A DNA stretch of 64,000 nt from JBNRMR01 sp050942895 (lineage in GTDB: Bacteria > Bacillota > Clostridia > Christensenellales > UBA1750). This document shows, piece by piece, positions 51,288 through 59,730 of this stretch. A model generated the notes under the pieces. The model worked only from the letters and a program-made list of their open reading frames with translations. It was not told the DNA's origin and ran no database searches. The position numbers and the translations under genes are program-made. Each line of letters begins with the position of its first letter. Position 1 is the stretch's first letter. The stretch is taken from positions 1-64,000 of the forward strand of contig JBMNOE010000009.1 in assembly GCA_050942895.1 (NCBI GenBank), given 5' to 3'.

Positions 51288-52327
51288 GCCTTCACCTCCC
51301 CCGCTTCTGCTTCGTTCAGGTTTTCAGTGTAAAGATGGCAGCGAATACGGTGGCTGCCCCTCACGAATTCCCCCGGCGGCTCGATTCTGCAGACATCCAT
51401 GCACTTTGGGCAACGGGGCGAAAACTTGCAGCCTTTTGGCAGGTCGGTCGGATCCGGCATGAGGCCGTCTATGGGCGAAAGCCGCCTTAGCTCCCCTTCC
51501 AGGTCCGGTATGGAATTGAAAAGACCTTCCGTGTAGGGGTGGTGAGGGCCCTCGCCAAAGATATCCTCCATTTCCCCCTGCTCGATGATTTCCCCCGCAT
51601 ACATAACCCCGACGCTGTCGCACACCTGCGCCACGATCCCAAGATCATGGGTGATCATCAGCATGGCGGTTCCCAGCTTGTTTTTAAGCTCCTTCATCAT
51701 GCTAAGCACCTGGGCCTGTATTGTCACGTCAAGGGCAGTGGTTGGCTCGTCGGCTATCAACAGCCCGGGGTCGCAGGCAAGGGCGATGGCTATTACTACC
51801 CGCTGCTTCATGCCCCCGCTGAACTGATGGGGATACTCCCCCTTGCGGGAGGCGGGAATGCCCACCATTTCAAGGCTCTGCTCCACCCTGTCCTCGATCT
51901 CATCGCGGGTCATGTGTTCGTTGTGAAGCATCAGCGATTCAGCTATCTGCTTCCCCACCGTCATCACCGGGTTAAGCGCCGTCATCGGGTCCTGAAAAAT
52001 CATCGATATCTTTTCCCCGCGGATTTTGCGCATCTGAGCCGGGCTGAGCTTCAAAATATCCGTCCCTTCAAACAGGATTCGCCCGCCGGTTATGCTGGCT
52101 GTGCGCTCCGGCAAAAGCCGCAGTATGCTCAGCGCCGTGGTGGTCTTTCCTGCGCCCGTCTCCCCCACCAGGCCCATTGTCTCGCCCTTTTTAAGCTGAA
52201 GGGAAATGCCGTTTACCGCATGGGTGACAGCGCCGCCGGAGCGGTAGACTACGGCCAAATCCTCTATTTCCAGCAAATTTTCCGCAAGTTTTTCCGAGCT
52301 TTTTTCGTTTTTGATATCAGCAGCCAT
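51284..52327 (-). CDS. Peptide ABC transporter ATP-binding protein (DppD/OppD)
   Basis: A 347-residue ATPase that pairs with DppF. Walker A is GETGAGKTTTALSIL, the signature FSGGMKQRVVIAIAL, Walker B LLIADEPTTALD, and the C-terminal oligo-HPY region has GCKFSPRCPKCMDVC. I take ATG 52327 because GGAGGG is 6 bases upstream; ATG 52333 overlaps it. It is 14 bases after dppC. Confidence 0.94.
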   Translation of the reverse strand: MAADIKNEKSSEKLAENLLEIEDLAVVYRSGGAVTHAVNGISLQLKKGETMGLVGETGAGKTTTALSILRLLPERTASITGGRILFEGTDILKLSPAQMRKIRGEKISMIFQDPMTALNPVMTVGKQIAESLMLHNEHMTRDEIEDRVEQSLEMVGIPASRKGEYPHQFSGGMKQRVVIAIALACDPGLLIADEPTTALDVTIQAQVLSMMKELKNKLGTAMLMITHDLGIVAQVCDSVGVMYAGEIIEQGEMEDIFGEGPHHPYTEGLFNSIPDLEGELRRLSPIDGLMPDPTDLPKGCKFSPRCPKCMDVCRIEPPGEFVRGSHRIRCHLYTENLNEAEAGEVKA

Positions 52328-52341
52328 GTCCATCCCTCCCC

Positions 52342-53232
52342 TTAATCCCTCAGCTTTGGGTCAAGCGCATCCCGAAGGCCGTCCCCCACCAGATTGAATG
52401 AAAGTGCCGTCAGCAATATCATTATGCCGGGGATGTACAGAAGATAGGGCGCCTTGAACATGTGCTGGCGGGCGTTTGAAAGGAGCGCCCCCCACTCCGG
52501 CGCCGGGGGCTGAACCCCCATTCCTATGAACGAAAGACCTGCCGCGGAAAGTATCATCGAGGATATGTTCATCGTGGTGTGAACGATAATCGGCCCCATG
52601 GCGTTCACCACCACATATTTCATTATGATCCTGAAGTTGCCCGTGCCGTATGACTTTGCCGCCTCGATATAATCCTGATCCGCCACCGATATGACCACCG
52701 AGCGCACAAGACGCACTGTACCGGGCACGCAGGATATGGTGATTGCTATCAGAAGATTCTGCAGGTTCGCCCCAAGGGCCGCCACCACCGCCAGCGACAA
52801 GAGAACCGGCGGCACAGACATCACCACGTCCATAAGCCGCATGACGAAGTTATCCAGCTTTCCGCCGAAATAGCCGCAAACGGAGCCTATCAGACCGCCG
52901 ATTATCAGCGAAAACAGGCTTGTGGAAATGCCGATCAAGAGCGAGTAGCGGGAGCCGTGGACGATTCTGGCGAAAAGATCCCTGCCCAGGTCATCGGTGC
53001 CAAACCAATATTCGGCTCCGGGGGCGGTAAATCTGTCCTTTCCCACCTGAATTATGCACTTTTCATAGGGAACGATAAGATCCGCAAAAATCGCCATCAG
53101 CAATATGCAGCACAGAAGCCCCAGACCTAAAACTGCGGTGCGGTTTTTCAAAAAGCGCTGCCATATTTCTTTAACCTGGCTTTTTTTCTTGTATTTTCGC
53201 GCCGGCATGGCGGCGATGGTTTCCAGATTCAT
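52342..53232 (-). CDS. Peptide ABC transporter permease (DppC/OppC)
   Basis: A 296-residue permease: basic N-terminus, then LGLGLLCCILLMAIFADLIVPY, the FGTDDLGRDLFARIVHGSRYSL motif of DppC and the EAA loop (DYIEAAKSYGTGNFRIIMKYV). The end GLRDALDPKLRD is diagnostic. ATG 53232 is favoured by AAAGGA 7 bases upstream; a GTG at 53265 overlaps the dppB stop (GTGA) and could also serve by coupling. Confidence 0.93.
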   Translation of the reverse strand: MNLETIAAMPARKYKKKSQVKEIWQRFLKNRTAVLGLGLLCCILLMAIFADLIVPYEKCIIQVGKDRFTAPGAEYWFGTDDLGRDLFARIVHGSRYSLLIGISTSLFSLIIGGLIGSVCGYFGGKLDNFVMRLMDVVMSVPPVLLSLAVVAALGANLQNLLIAITISCVPGTVRLVRSVVISVADQDYIEAAKSYGTGNFRIIMKYVVVNAMGPIIVHTTMNISSMILSAAGLSFIGMGVQPPAPEWGALLSNARQHMFKAPYLLYIPGIMILLTALSFNLVGDGLRDALDPKLRD

Positions 53233-53261
53233 ACTCTCATCCTTTCCAGCCTCTGTTCCGC

Positions 53262-54194
53262 TCACTTTTCAAACCGCGAGCGAATTCGCGGGTCTATGAA
53301 GCCGTAGAGTATATCCACCGCCAGCATTATCAGGCAAAAAAGCGCCGCAAGAAACAATGTGCTGCCCATCACAACAGGCACATCCTTCTGCCGGATAGCG
53401 TTGACGATATGGGTACCAAGGCCGGGCATGCCGAACACGGTCTCGATGATTATCGCCCCGCCCAATGACGCGCCGAAGTTCATCCCAAGGGAAGTTATCA
53501 CCGGTAAAAGCGCATTTTTAAGAGCATGGCGCCATATCACCATGCCTTCCGTCGCTCCCTTTGAACGGGCTGTGCGTATATAATCCTGGCGGACGGTTTC
53601 CAGCATGGTGGAGCGGGTCAGCCGCAAAAGCCCCGCCGCGCCCCCGAAGGCGAGGGTCATCACCGGCAGCACAAAATGCCGCCAAGAGCCGATGCCGCTG
53701 GCGGGCAGCCAACCCAGATGCAGCGCGAACAGCAGCATCAGCATCAGCCCCAGCCAAAAGCCGGGTATGGCCGCGAAGAACATGGCTATAACCGTCAGAA
53801 AGCTGTCGGCAAATGAATATTGGCGCACGGCCGATATCACCCCAAGGCTTATGCCCAAAATTGAACTGAGGGCGATGGAGCCCAGCGCTAAGGCCAAAGT
53901 GTTTGGGAAGCGCGCTAAAATTTCGTTGAAGACAGGGGTGCGGGTGCGGTAGGAGGTGCCGAAGTCAAAGTGCAGCAATATATCCTTTATATAGTTGAAA
54001 AATCTAACCATGAAGGGCTGATCATAGCCGAACTCAGCATTTAGCTTGGCAATGTCCTCCGGCTTTGCAGTTATGCCCAATATCAGCGAGCCGGGATCCC
54101 CCGGGGTCATTGACATTATCGCAAAAACCAAAAACACCGCCCCCAGCAGAACCGGGATGGTGAGCAATAGCCTTTTTGCCACATACTTAATCAT
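53262..54194 (-). CDS. Peptide ABC transporter permease (DppB/OppB)
   Basis: A 310-residue permease, first gene of the Dpp operon. The start YVAKRLLLTIPVLLGAVFLVF, the MTPGDPGSLILG segment and the EAA loop (DYIRTARSKGATEGMVIWRHALKNALLPV) are all characteristic, as is the end DILYGFIDPRIRSRF. It is transcribed divergently from the flavoprotein operon across a 250-base intergenic region with several palindromes. Confidence 0.94.
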   Translation of the reverse strand: MIKYVAKRLLLTIPVLLGAVFLVFAIMSMTPGDPGSLILGITAKPEDIAKLNAEFGYDQPFMVRFFNYIKDILLHFDFGTSYRTRTPVFNEILARFPNTLALALGSIALSSILGISLGVISAVRQYSFADSFLTVIAMFFAAIPGFWLGLMLMLLFALHLGWLPASGIGSWRHFVLPVMTLAFGGAAGLLRLTRSTMLETVRQDYIRTARSKGATEGMVIWRHALKNALLPVITSLGMNFGASLGGAIIIETVFGMPGLGTHIVNAIRQKDVPVVMGSTLFLAALFCLIMLAVDILYGFIDPRIRSRFEK

Positions 54195-54310
54195 AAAACA
54201 CCTTTTCAGTCTCCATGCTTCTTATGTTCTTTTATGTTTCAGCGGTTTTCCGCAGGTTTTAAATAATATAGCACATATCCCATCCCCGCACAAGGGATTT
54301 TGCAAAATAT

Positions 54311-54393
54311 ATATTGCAATATTCTCCGCTATCTGATATCATACATGACAGTATAAATATACAATTTTCGCTTTTTGGGCCATCTTTGGCCAA
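54311..54393. promoter_or_regulatory. Palindrome-rich divergent control region
   Basis: The gap between dppB and the flavoprotein gene (54195-54450) has three symmetrical sites: ATATTGCAATAT (54311-54322), TGATATCA (54334-54341) and TTGGGCC...GGCCAA (about 54376-54393). A direct repeat of TTGCAA also overlaps the first. They are natural candidates for operators of the FCD-GntR protein encoded at the end of the Dpp operon. Promoter hexamers could not be fixed with confidence. Confidence 0.4.
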
Positions 54394-54450
54394 TTGCGCA
54401 GCTAATGCAGATAAAACCGAGTTAATATTGTGATGTGGAGTGAATTTTTA

Positions 54451-56388
54451 ATGGTAGAAAGCGGACGCTGGCCCTATGCCTGTCAAACCGATGAAATGGA
54501 AGAAACAGACGCCGATGTGCTGATTTTGGGCGGCGGCGTTGCAGGCTGCATGGCGGCCATTTCTGCCGCTGAAAAGGGCGCGCGCGTCATTCTGGTGGAT
54601 AAGGCTAACCCCAACCACAGCGGCGCGGGCGGCGCGGGCTGCGACCACTGGGAACAGGCAGCCTCCAACCCCTGCTCGGAAGTTTCCCCGGAGGAACTGC
54701 TCCAGGCCATGATGGACGACAACGATGGCTACAACAACGCCATCTCCCATTATATCGAATGCCGCGAGGGCTGGGACAGGCTTTTGGAAATCGAGGATAT
54801 GGGCGGCAAGATACGCGACACGCAGGGCGAATTTGCAGGCGCAGCCTTCCGCGACGAGGAAACCGGCCTACTATTTGCATATGATTATGAAAACCGCACC
54901 ACCCTTCGCATATGGGGCACAACCTTCAAAGCCGCCATGGTTAAGCGGATGCGCCGCCTGGGCGTGAAAATTTTCTCCCATGTGACCATAACCGGCCTTT
55001 TGACAGAAGGGGGAAAAAACGGCGCTACCTGCATCGGCGCCACGGGTTTTAGCGGCCGCACGGGCAAATTCTTCGTTTTTCGTGCAAAAGCTTCGGTGAT
55101 GGCCATGTCCCGCCCGGCAAGACTCTGGCTGTTTTCAGCGGCATACCCGGGCCTGTGCGAGTTTAGGCCCATGTCCTGCATAGGAAACGGCCACGCAATG
55201 GGCTGGCGGGTTGGCGCTGAGTTCAACATGATGGAAAAGTCCTGCACGGCGCAGTTTTCTGCGGCGGGAAGAAGCTTCCCCCCCTACCTCGCAGGCAACA
55301 ACCATAACACATGGTACCCCGCCTCTCTGGTGGACGCCACCGGCAGAGAAGTTCCTTATTCGGACAGAGACGGCAACCTGCTGGGCGATGTCATGGACCG
55401 CTACAAACCCGCAGCCGGCCAGCACTTTTTCATGAAAGGCGGCAATGTGGAACAGGCGAAATATGCCTACGACGGCCCGGAGACGCTGCCCTATGAAAAG
55501 CTAAGGGAGATGGGCTATAAGCTCCCCTTCTATGCCGATCTGACAAACCTGCCGAAGCAGGAAAGGGATGTCATCTGGAAGATGATGCTTGGCGAAGAAG
55601 GCAAGACCCGCATACCGGTTCAGCGCTTTTATGAGGAGCAGGGCTTTGACCCCGCCCGGGATGTGCTGCAATGCTATGGCGTGGGCTGGAAAAGCGGCGA
55701 ATTCTTGCCCCAGGAAAGGCAGATGTTCGGCCTGCCCGGCGGTTTCATGAACGACTGGCGGCTGATGAGCAATCTGCCGGGGCTGTTTGTGGCGGGCGAT
55801 GCCCTTTTTTCATCAAATTGCTATGGCCATGCCGCCACCACAGGCAGCTACGCCGGCCGCCACGCCGCAGTCTGGGCCGGAAAAAGCGCCCTCATTGAGC
55901 CGGACAAGGCTCAGGTGGAAGCCGAGCGGGAGCGGGTTTTTGCGCCGCTTAAGCGGGATCTTTCAGACAGCTGCACATGGAAAGAGCTGAACCACGCCAT
56001 ATCGAAGGCCATGCAGAACTACTGCGGCGGTGTAAAGGAACAGCTTCTGCTGGAAACCGGCCTTGAAGTTTTAAAGGACTACGAAAAAAACGTGCTGCCC
56101 TTCACCGCAGCGGCCAATCCCCATGAGCTTATGCGATTGCTGGAGGTTCACGATATATTGACAGTTGGACAGATAGTCATCCACGCCTGCATGGAGCGCA
56201 AGAACGATTGCGAAATAATGGAATTTTTCCGTTCGGACAGCACGGGCGAGGAACAGGAGCCCTTCATAATCATCAGGAACGACGGCGAGAAAGTCGTCTC
56301 ACGCCGGGAAGCCCTGGATTTTGCCGGGGATGTAAAGAGCAATTATGAAAAATACAACGAGGATTATATCAAGGAGGCTGAAAAATGA
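54451..56388 (+). CDS. FAD-dependent oxidoreductase, AprA/FrdA-like
   Basis: A 645-residue flavoprotein of the fumarate reductase / adenylylsulfate reductase alpha superfamily. The FAD-binding GGGVAGCMAAISAAEKGARVILVDK is near residue 24, a second flavin contact is GLFVAGDALFSSNCYGHAATTGSYAGRHAA, and the capping and helical C-terminal domains are present. It has no signal peptide. The substrate is not determined; APS reductase itself is unlikely because no sulfate-reduction genes are near. ATG 54451 has GGAG 11 bases upstream; ATG 54433 is an alternative. It overlaps the ferredoxin gene by 4 bases, so the two form a complex or electron path. Confidence 0.85.
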   Translation: MVESGRWPYACQTDEMEETDADVLILGGGVAGCMAAISAAEKGARVILVDKANPNHSGAGGAGCDHWEQAASNPCSEVSPEELLQAMMDDNDGYNNAISHYIECREGWDRLLEIEDMGGKIRDTQGEFAGAAFRDEETGLLFAYDYENRTTLRIWGTTFKAAMVKRMRRLGVKIFSHVTITGLLTEGGKNGATCIGATGFSGRTGKFFVFRAKASVMAMSRPARLWLFSAAYPGLCEFRPMSCIGNGHAMGWRVGAEFNMMEKSCTAQFSAAGRSFPPYLAGNNHNTWYPASLVDATGREVPYSDRDGNLLGDVMDRYKPAAGQHFFMKGGNVEQAKYAYDGPETLPYEKLREMGYKLPFYADLTNLPKQERDVIWKMMLGEEGKTRIPVQRFYEEQGFDPARDVLQCYGVGWKSGEFLPQERQMFGLPGGFMNDWRLMSNLPGLFVAGDALFSSNCYGHAATTGSYAGRHAAVWAGKSALIEPDKAQVEAERERVFAPLKRDLSDSCTWKELNHAISKAMQNYCGGVKEQLLLETGLEVLKDYEKNVLPFTAAANPHELMRLLEVHDILTVGQIVIHACMERKNDCEIMEFFRSDSTGEEQEPFIIIRNDGEKVVSRREALDFAGDVKSNYEKYNEDYIKEAEK

Positions 56389-56672
56389 ATGACAAGCTAA
56401 ATTTCGCCTTCAGAAATGTCGAGCCAGCAAAGCCCATCGTCTTTGACGAGGAGCTTTGCATAAGCTGCAATCGCTGCGTGGACGCCTGCCCCATAGACCT
56501 GATGCTGCCTGCCGAAAAGGGCGGCACACCCCGGGCGGCCTATCCGGATGAATGCTGGTACTGCGGAAGCTGCGTGGTGGAATGCCCCACCGGCGCCATC
56601 AGGCTTCAGCACCCGCTGATGAACAGAGCCCGCTGGGTAAGGCGGGATTCCTTAACAAAGGGAGGGAAATAA
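56385..56672 (+). CDS. Two-cluster 4Fe-4S ferredoxin (AprB-like)
   Basis: A 95-residue protein with two complete cluster motifs: CISCNRCVDACP and CWYCGSCVVECP. It is translationally coupled to the flavoprotein (ATGA at 56385-56388), which matches the AprA-AprB pairing of flavin and ferredoxin subunits. It would pass electrons between the flavoprotein and a cell carrier. The M42 peptidase gene starts directly at the base after its stop. Confidence 0.93.
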   Translation: MNDKLNFAFRNVEPAKPIVFDEELCISCNRCVDACPIDLMLPAEKGGTPRAAYPDECWYCGSCVVECPTGAIRLQHPLMNRARWVRRDSLTKGGK

Positions 56673-57683
56673 ATGGAGCTTTTAAAGGAGCTGACACAGG
56701 CCTTCGGCGTGTCGGGCCGGGAAAGACAGGTGCGCGACATCATCCGAAGGGAGATCGCTCCCTATGCGGATGAGATCGCCGTGGACGCAATGGGCAACCT
56801 GATTGCCCTTAAAAAAGGCAGCGGCGGGCCCAATGCCAAGAGGATAATGCTGGCTGCCCACATGGACGAAATCGGCCTTCAGGTGACGAAAATCGAGGCT
56901 GACGGGCGCATAAGGGTTCACAGGATCGGCTGGGTATGGGCGGCGGCCGCTTATAACAACACGGTTGTTTTTCAAAACGGCATATTGGGTGTGGTGGGCT
57001 GCCAGGGATCGATTGAGGACGCGAAAAATGACGTGGGCAAGCTCTACATCGACATCGGCTGCACCTCCAAAGAGGAAACCCAAAAACATGTGAACGTGGG
57101 CGACTACTGCGGCTTCGTCGGCCCCTTCAGGGAGCTTCAAAATGGCAGGCTCTGCGCCAAGAGCTTCGACAACAGGGTAGGCTGCTACATAATGATAGAA
57201 GCCCTTAAGAAGAACGACGGCGCCCGCATAAATGATGTTTACTATGTCTTTACCGTCCAGGAGGAGATCGGCTGCCGTGGCTCTGCCGCCAGCGCCCAGA
57301 GGATAAAGCCGGATATAGGCATTTCCTTGGACGTCTCCCCCGACCATGCCTATCCCAGTGATCTTGACGGCGGCAACGCAGTGGGCGCAGGCGTGGGCGT
57401 TAAGCTGGGCGATCCTTCCGCCGTGCAGGACGAGCAGCTTGTGGAAATGATGCTTGCCTGCTGCCGTGAAAACGGCATCCCCCACCAGCGGGATGTGATG
57501 GACAGGGGCGGCACCGACAGCTCCGGCATCAACAAGGCCCATTACGGCATAAGGGTCTGCGGCATATCAATCGTTGACCGCTACCCCCACAGCCAGAATT
57601 CAGTCGTCGCCAGGGATGATATAAAGGCGGCCATAAGGCTGACCGACGCCTTCACCGCCTTGGAGTTCGTGTTCGAGGAATGA
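56673..57683 (+). CDS. M42 family metallo-aminopeptidase
   Basis: A 336-residue M42 (deblocking aminopeptidase/glutamyl aminopeptidase-like) enzyme. Metal and catalytic motifs are AAHMDEIGLQV, KSFDNRVGCY, TVQEEIGCRGS with the catalytic Glu pair, SLDVSPDHAYPSD, MDRGGTDSSGI and RYPHSQNSVV. Members are large cytoplasmic assemblies that trim short peptides, sometimes N-blocked ones. Placement in the same operon as a peptide-binding protein and across from a peptide permease supports hydrolysis of the imported peptides. GGGAGGG lies about 6 bases upstream. Confidence 0.93.
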   Translation: MELLKELTQAFGVSGRERQVRDIIRREIAPYADEIAVDAMGNLIALKKGSGGPNAKRIMLAAHMDEIGLQVTKIEADGRIRVHRIGWVWAAAAYNNTVVFQNGILGVVGCQGSIEDAKNDVGKLYIDIGCTSKEETQKHVNVGDYCGFVGPFRELQNGRLCAKSFDNRVGCYIMIEALKKNDGARINDVYYVFTVQEEIGCRGSAASAQRIKPDIGISLDVSPDHAYPSDLDGGNAVGAGVGVKLGDPSAVQDEQLVEMMLACCRENGIPHQRDVMDRGGTDSSGINKAHYGIRVCGISIVDRYPHSQNSVVARDDIKAAIRLTDAFTALEFVFEE

Positions 57684-57764
57684 CCCGCGGCCCACAGGCG
57701 ATGCGGATCTCAAAAAAATGGAAAGCGCCGGGAGTCGCGCTTATAAATAAGGAGGAAACAGATA

Positions 57765-59270
57765 ATGAAAAAACTTACCGCCATAATTCTGGCAATCGCC
57801 CTGGTGGCTTTGGCCGGATGTGCCGGCACCGGCGCGAAAGATGCGGCCGCGAAGGACAGTCTGATAATCGCCATCGACAAGGATATCACCACCCTTCATC
57901 CCAGCGACTATGCCTCCACCAACGAGAACATACTTTCAGAGCAGGTATATGATACTCTGATGTACCTGCCCGAAAGCGGCCATGACTTTGAGCCCCGCCT
58001 GGCAGAAACATGGGAAGTGAGCGAGGACGGCCTTAGCTACACATTCCACCTGCGCCAGGGCATCAAGTTTCATGACGGCAGCCCCTTCACCGCCGAGGAC
58101 GTGAAGTTCTCAGCCGAGCTTTACAGCAATTCCAGCTATCAGGGTGCGGTTGTGGACGGCCTTTCAAGCGTTGAAGTGCTGGACGAGCACACGGTGGTTC
58201 TGCACACCGCCAATGTTTTCTCCCCCTTCCTTGAAAACATCGCCACGATGCGCATCGGCAGCAAGGCCTACCACGACTCCGCCAGCGCCGAGGACTTCGC
58301 CAACAAGCCCATCGGCTGCGGCCCATATGAGTTCGTCAGTCATGAGCTGGGCAGCACCATCACCCTTAAAGCCTACGAAGATTACTACAGGGGCGCTCCC
58401 TCCATCAAAAATGTGACCTTCCGCATTTTGGCGGACGACGCCACAATCGCCGTTTCCCTCAAGACAAAGGAGATAGACTTCGTTAAGATCAGCGAGACAA
58501 ACCTCGCGAACCTTGAAAACACAGAGGGCATTAAGATAATGGAGGTGCCCGAGTCCCGCTTTGGGTTTATATCGCTGAACCATGAGAAGGAGCCCTTTAG
58601 CGACGTGAGGTTCCGCCAGGCGGTGGCCTATGCCATCGACCGCCAGAACCTGCTGGATCTCGCCATGGACGGCATCGGCACCGTTAACTCCAACATAATC
58701 AGCCCCCTGCGCTTCGGCTATTCAGATGACCAGCCCAAGTACGGCTATGACCCCGAATATGCCAAGTCAATACTTGCAGATATGGGAATCACCACGCCGT
58801 ATGATCTTGGCATCATGCATGTGGCGGAGCAGTACAGCACTCAGGCTCAGGTAATCCAAAACGATCTTGCGGCCATCGGCCTTGAAGTTAAGATTGAAGT
58901 GGTGGAGTTCAACACCCTTTTGCAGAACATGTTCAACGGCGATATCGGCATCACCACCATGTCAATGGTTTTAGAGGGCACCACTCAGCAGTACGCCATG
59001 GCCCTCACCAGCGATTATGTGGGCATGGCTAACAATGTCCGCTACAGCAATCCGGAGATCGACCAGCTCTTCAAGGATGCAGAGCTTGCCATCGACGAGG
59101 ACGAGCGCTTCGAGATATATAACACCATCTTCACAAAGGTGCAGGAGGAGGCCGTGTTCATCGTCCTTTATAACACAATCTGCCTTTATGCATATAACGA
59201 TCAGCTAAACGTTCCTCAGCTCCCACTGGAAGGCGATTTTTACATCTATGATTTCCAGTGGAATCAGTAA
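57765..59270 (+). CDS. Family 5 peptide-binding lipoprotein (DppA/OppA)
   Basis: A 501-residue lipoprotein: signal LTAIILAIALVALAGC with lipobox LAGC, then a family 5 extracellular solute-binding domain. The segment YTFHLRQGIKFHDGSPFTAEDVKFS is the family signature, and VRFRQAVAYAIDRQNLLDLA is also typical. It is the binding component for the divergent DppBCDF permease. AAGGAGG is about 8 bases before the ATG. It is the fourth gene of the flavoprotein-ferredoxin-M42 unit, 81 bases after the peptidase. Confidence 0.94.
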   Translation: MKKLTAIILAIALVALAGCAGTGAKDAAAKDSLIIAIDKDITTLHPSDYASTNENILSEQVYDTLMYLPESGHDFEPRLAETWEVSEDGLSYTFHLRQGIKFHDGSPFTAEDVKFSAELYSNSSYQGAVVDGLSSVEVLDEHTVVLHTANVFSPFLENIATMRIGSKAYHDSASAEDFANKPIGCGPYEFVSHELGSTITLKAYEDYYRGAPSIKNVTFRILADDATIAVSLKTKEIDFVKISETNLANLENTEGIKIMEVPESRFGFISLNHEKEPFSDVRFRQAVAYAIDRQNLLDLAMDGIGTVNSNIISPLRFGYSDDQPKYGYDPEYAKSILADMGITTPYDLGIMHVAEQYSTQAQVIQNDLAAIGLEVKIEVVEFNTLLQNMFNGDIGITTMSMVLEGTTQQYAMALTSDYVGMANNVRYSNPEIDQLFKDAELAIDEDERFEIYNTIFTKVQEEAVFIVLYNTICLYAYNDQLNVPQLPLEGDFYIYDFQWNQ

Positions 59271-59280
59271 GGTATAGGCA

Positions 59281-59442
59281 TTGAAGTCCGGCTTTTTTGG
59301 TTTTCACAGCAGGAAGGGCCGCAGGCGCAATAATGAGGAAAGAAGGAATCTGCTGAAGATATTCGGTGCGGCAGCCGGCGGCATGATTGCCGGCGCGCTT
59401 GTATTCCTGATAGCGCTATTGATTATAAAAATTCTTGCCTAA
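59281..59442 (+). CDS. Possible small single-pass membrane protein
   Basis: A 53-residue frame with TTG start (MKSGFFGFHSRKGRRR): a basic N-terminal half followed by a hydrophobic helix (AGGMIAGALVFLIALLIIKI). It starts 11 bases after the peptide-binding protein gene, with AAGGT 6 bases before the TTG, and a terminator follows its stop. The charge pattern fits an inside-positive membrane protein. No family recognised; the weak start keeps confidence low. Confidence 0.4.
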   Translation: MKSGFFGFHSRKGRRRNNEERRNLLKIFGAAAGGMIAGALVFLIALLIIKILA

Positions 59443-59454
59443 GCGCCATATCTA

Positions 59455-59494
59455 AAAGACCGCTCGTTCTTCATCGCAGATCGGGCGGTTTTTT
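59455..59494 (+). terminator. Intrinsic terminator of the peptide operon
   Basis: ACCGCTCG (59459-59466) pairs with CGGGCGGT (59482-59489), one G-T pair, followed by TTTTT. It ends the flavoprotein-peptide unit just before the aspS promoter. Confidence 0.85.
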
Positions 59495-59497
59495 GCA

Positions 59498-59527
59498 TTG
59501 ACAAAAGCCTGCCTCGGCGGATATAAT
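59498..59527 (+). promoter_or_regulatory. Promoter of the aspS leader
   Basis: TTGACA (59498-59503) and TATAAT (59522-59527), both perfect, are spaced by 18 bases. Transcription should start near 59534, giving a leader of about 300 bases before aspS. Confidence 0.8.
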
Positions 59528-59552
59528 TATAAAAACCAACTAGGAGCTTATC

Positions 59553-59594
59553 ATGCCGCTATTTTTTCGCCCCAACCAAGACGATGATATATAG
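59553..59594 (+). CDS. Putative attenuation leader peptide MPLFFRPNQDDDI
   Basis: A 13-codon ORF with a good ribosome binding site, TAGGAG (59541-59546), 6 bases before ATG 59553. Codons 8-12 are AAC CAA GAC GAT GAT (Asn-Gln-Asp-Asp-Asp), followed by ATA and the stop TAG (59592-59594). It lies about 19 bases after the predicted transcription start and ahead of an aspartyl-tRNA synthetase. The three consecutive Asp codons are what a ribosome-stalling sensor of charged tRNA-Asp would need. If the synthetase is non-discriminating, the Asn codon would report on it too. This is inferred from layout; it has not been shown. Confidence 0.6.
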   Translation: MPLFFRPNQDDDI

Positions 59595-59688
59595 CGCTTG
59601 TTCCCTTTAGGATTTCGGCCGTGCCGTTTCCGCAGGTGCAAGCGCTTGAAGATTTGCGTCTTTGCGGTGGGCGGTGCGGCTTTTTATT
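59593..59688 (+). promoter_or_regulatory. Alternative RNA structures of the aspS attenuator
   Basis: Four segments: A AGCGCTTG (59593-59600, overlapping the leader stop), B (59618-59633, GCCGTGCCG...), C CAAGCGCT (59639-59646) and D (59664-59680, GCGGTGGGCGG...). A pairs perfectly with C; B pairs with D over 16 positions with some G-U pairs and one bulge, followed by TTTTTATT (59681-59688), a terminator-like end. A-C and B-D cross each other, so they exclude one another or form a pseudoknot. A ribosome on the leader would cover A and so change the choice. Confidence 0.6.
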
Positions 59689-59696
59689 GCTGATTT

Positions 59697-59730
59697 TACC
59701 ATGCCCACACTTGCGGCATGGTATTTTTTA
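59697..59730 (+). terminator. Intrinsic terminator in front of aspS
   Basis: TACCATGCC (59697-59705) pairs perfectly with GGCATGGTA (59715-59723), followed by TTTTTT (59724-59729). It lies within the aspS leader, 100 bases before the start codon, and no gene other than the leader peptide ends upstream after the promoter, which points to regulated termination. Confidence 0.85.

Noticed and set aside
56682..57542. 286-residue antisense frame over the M42 peptidase gene
   Set aside because: Same reason: a codon-usage shadow of a gene with all catalytic motifs intact.
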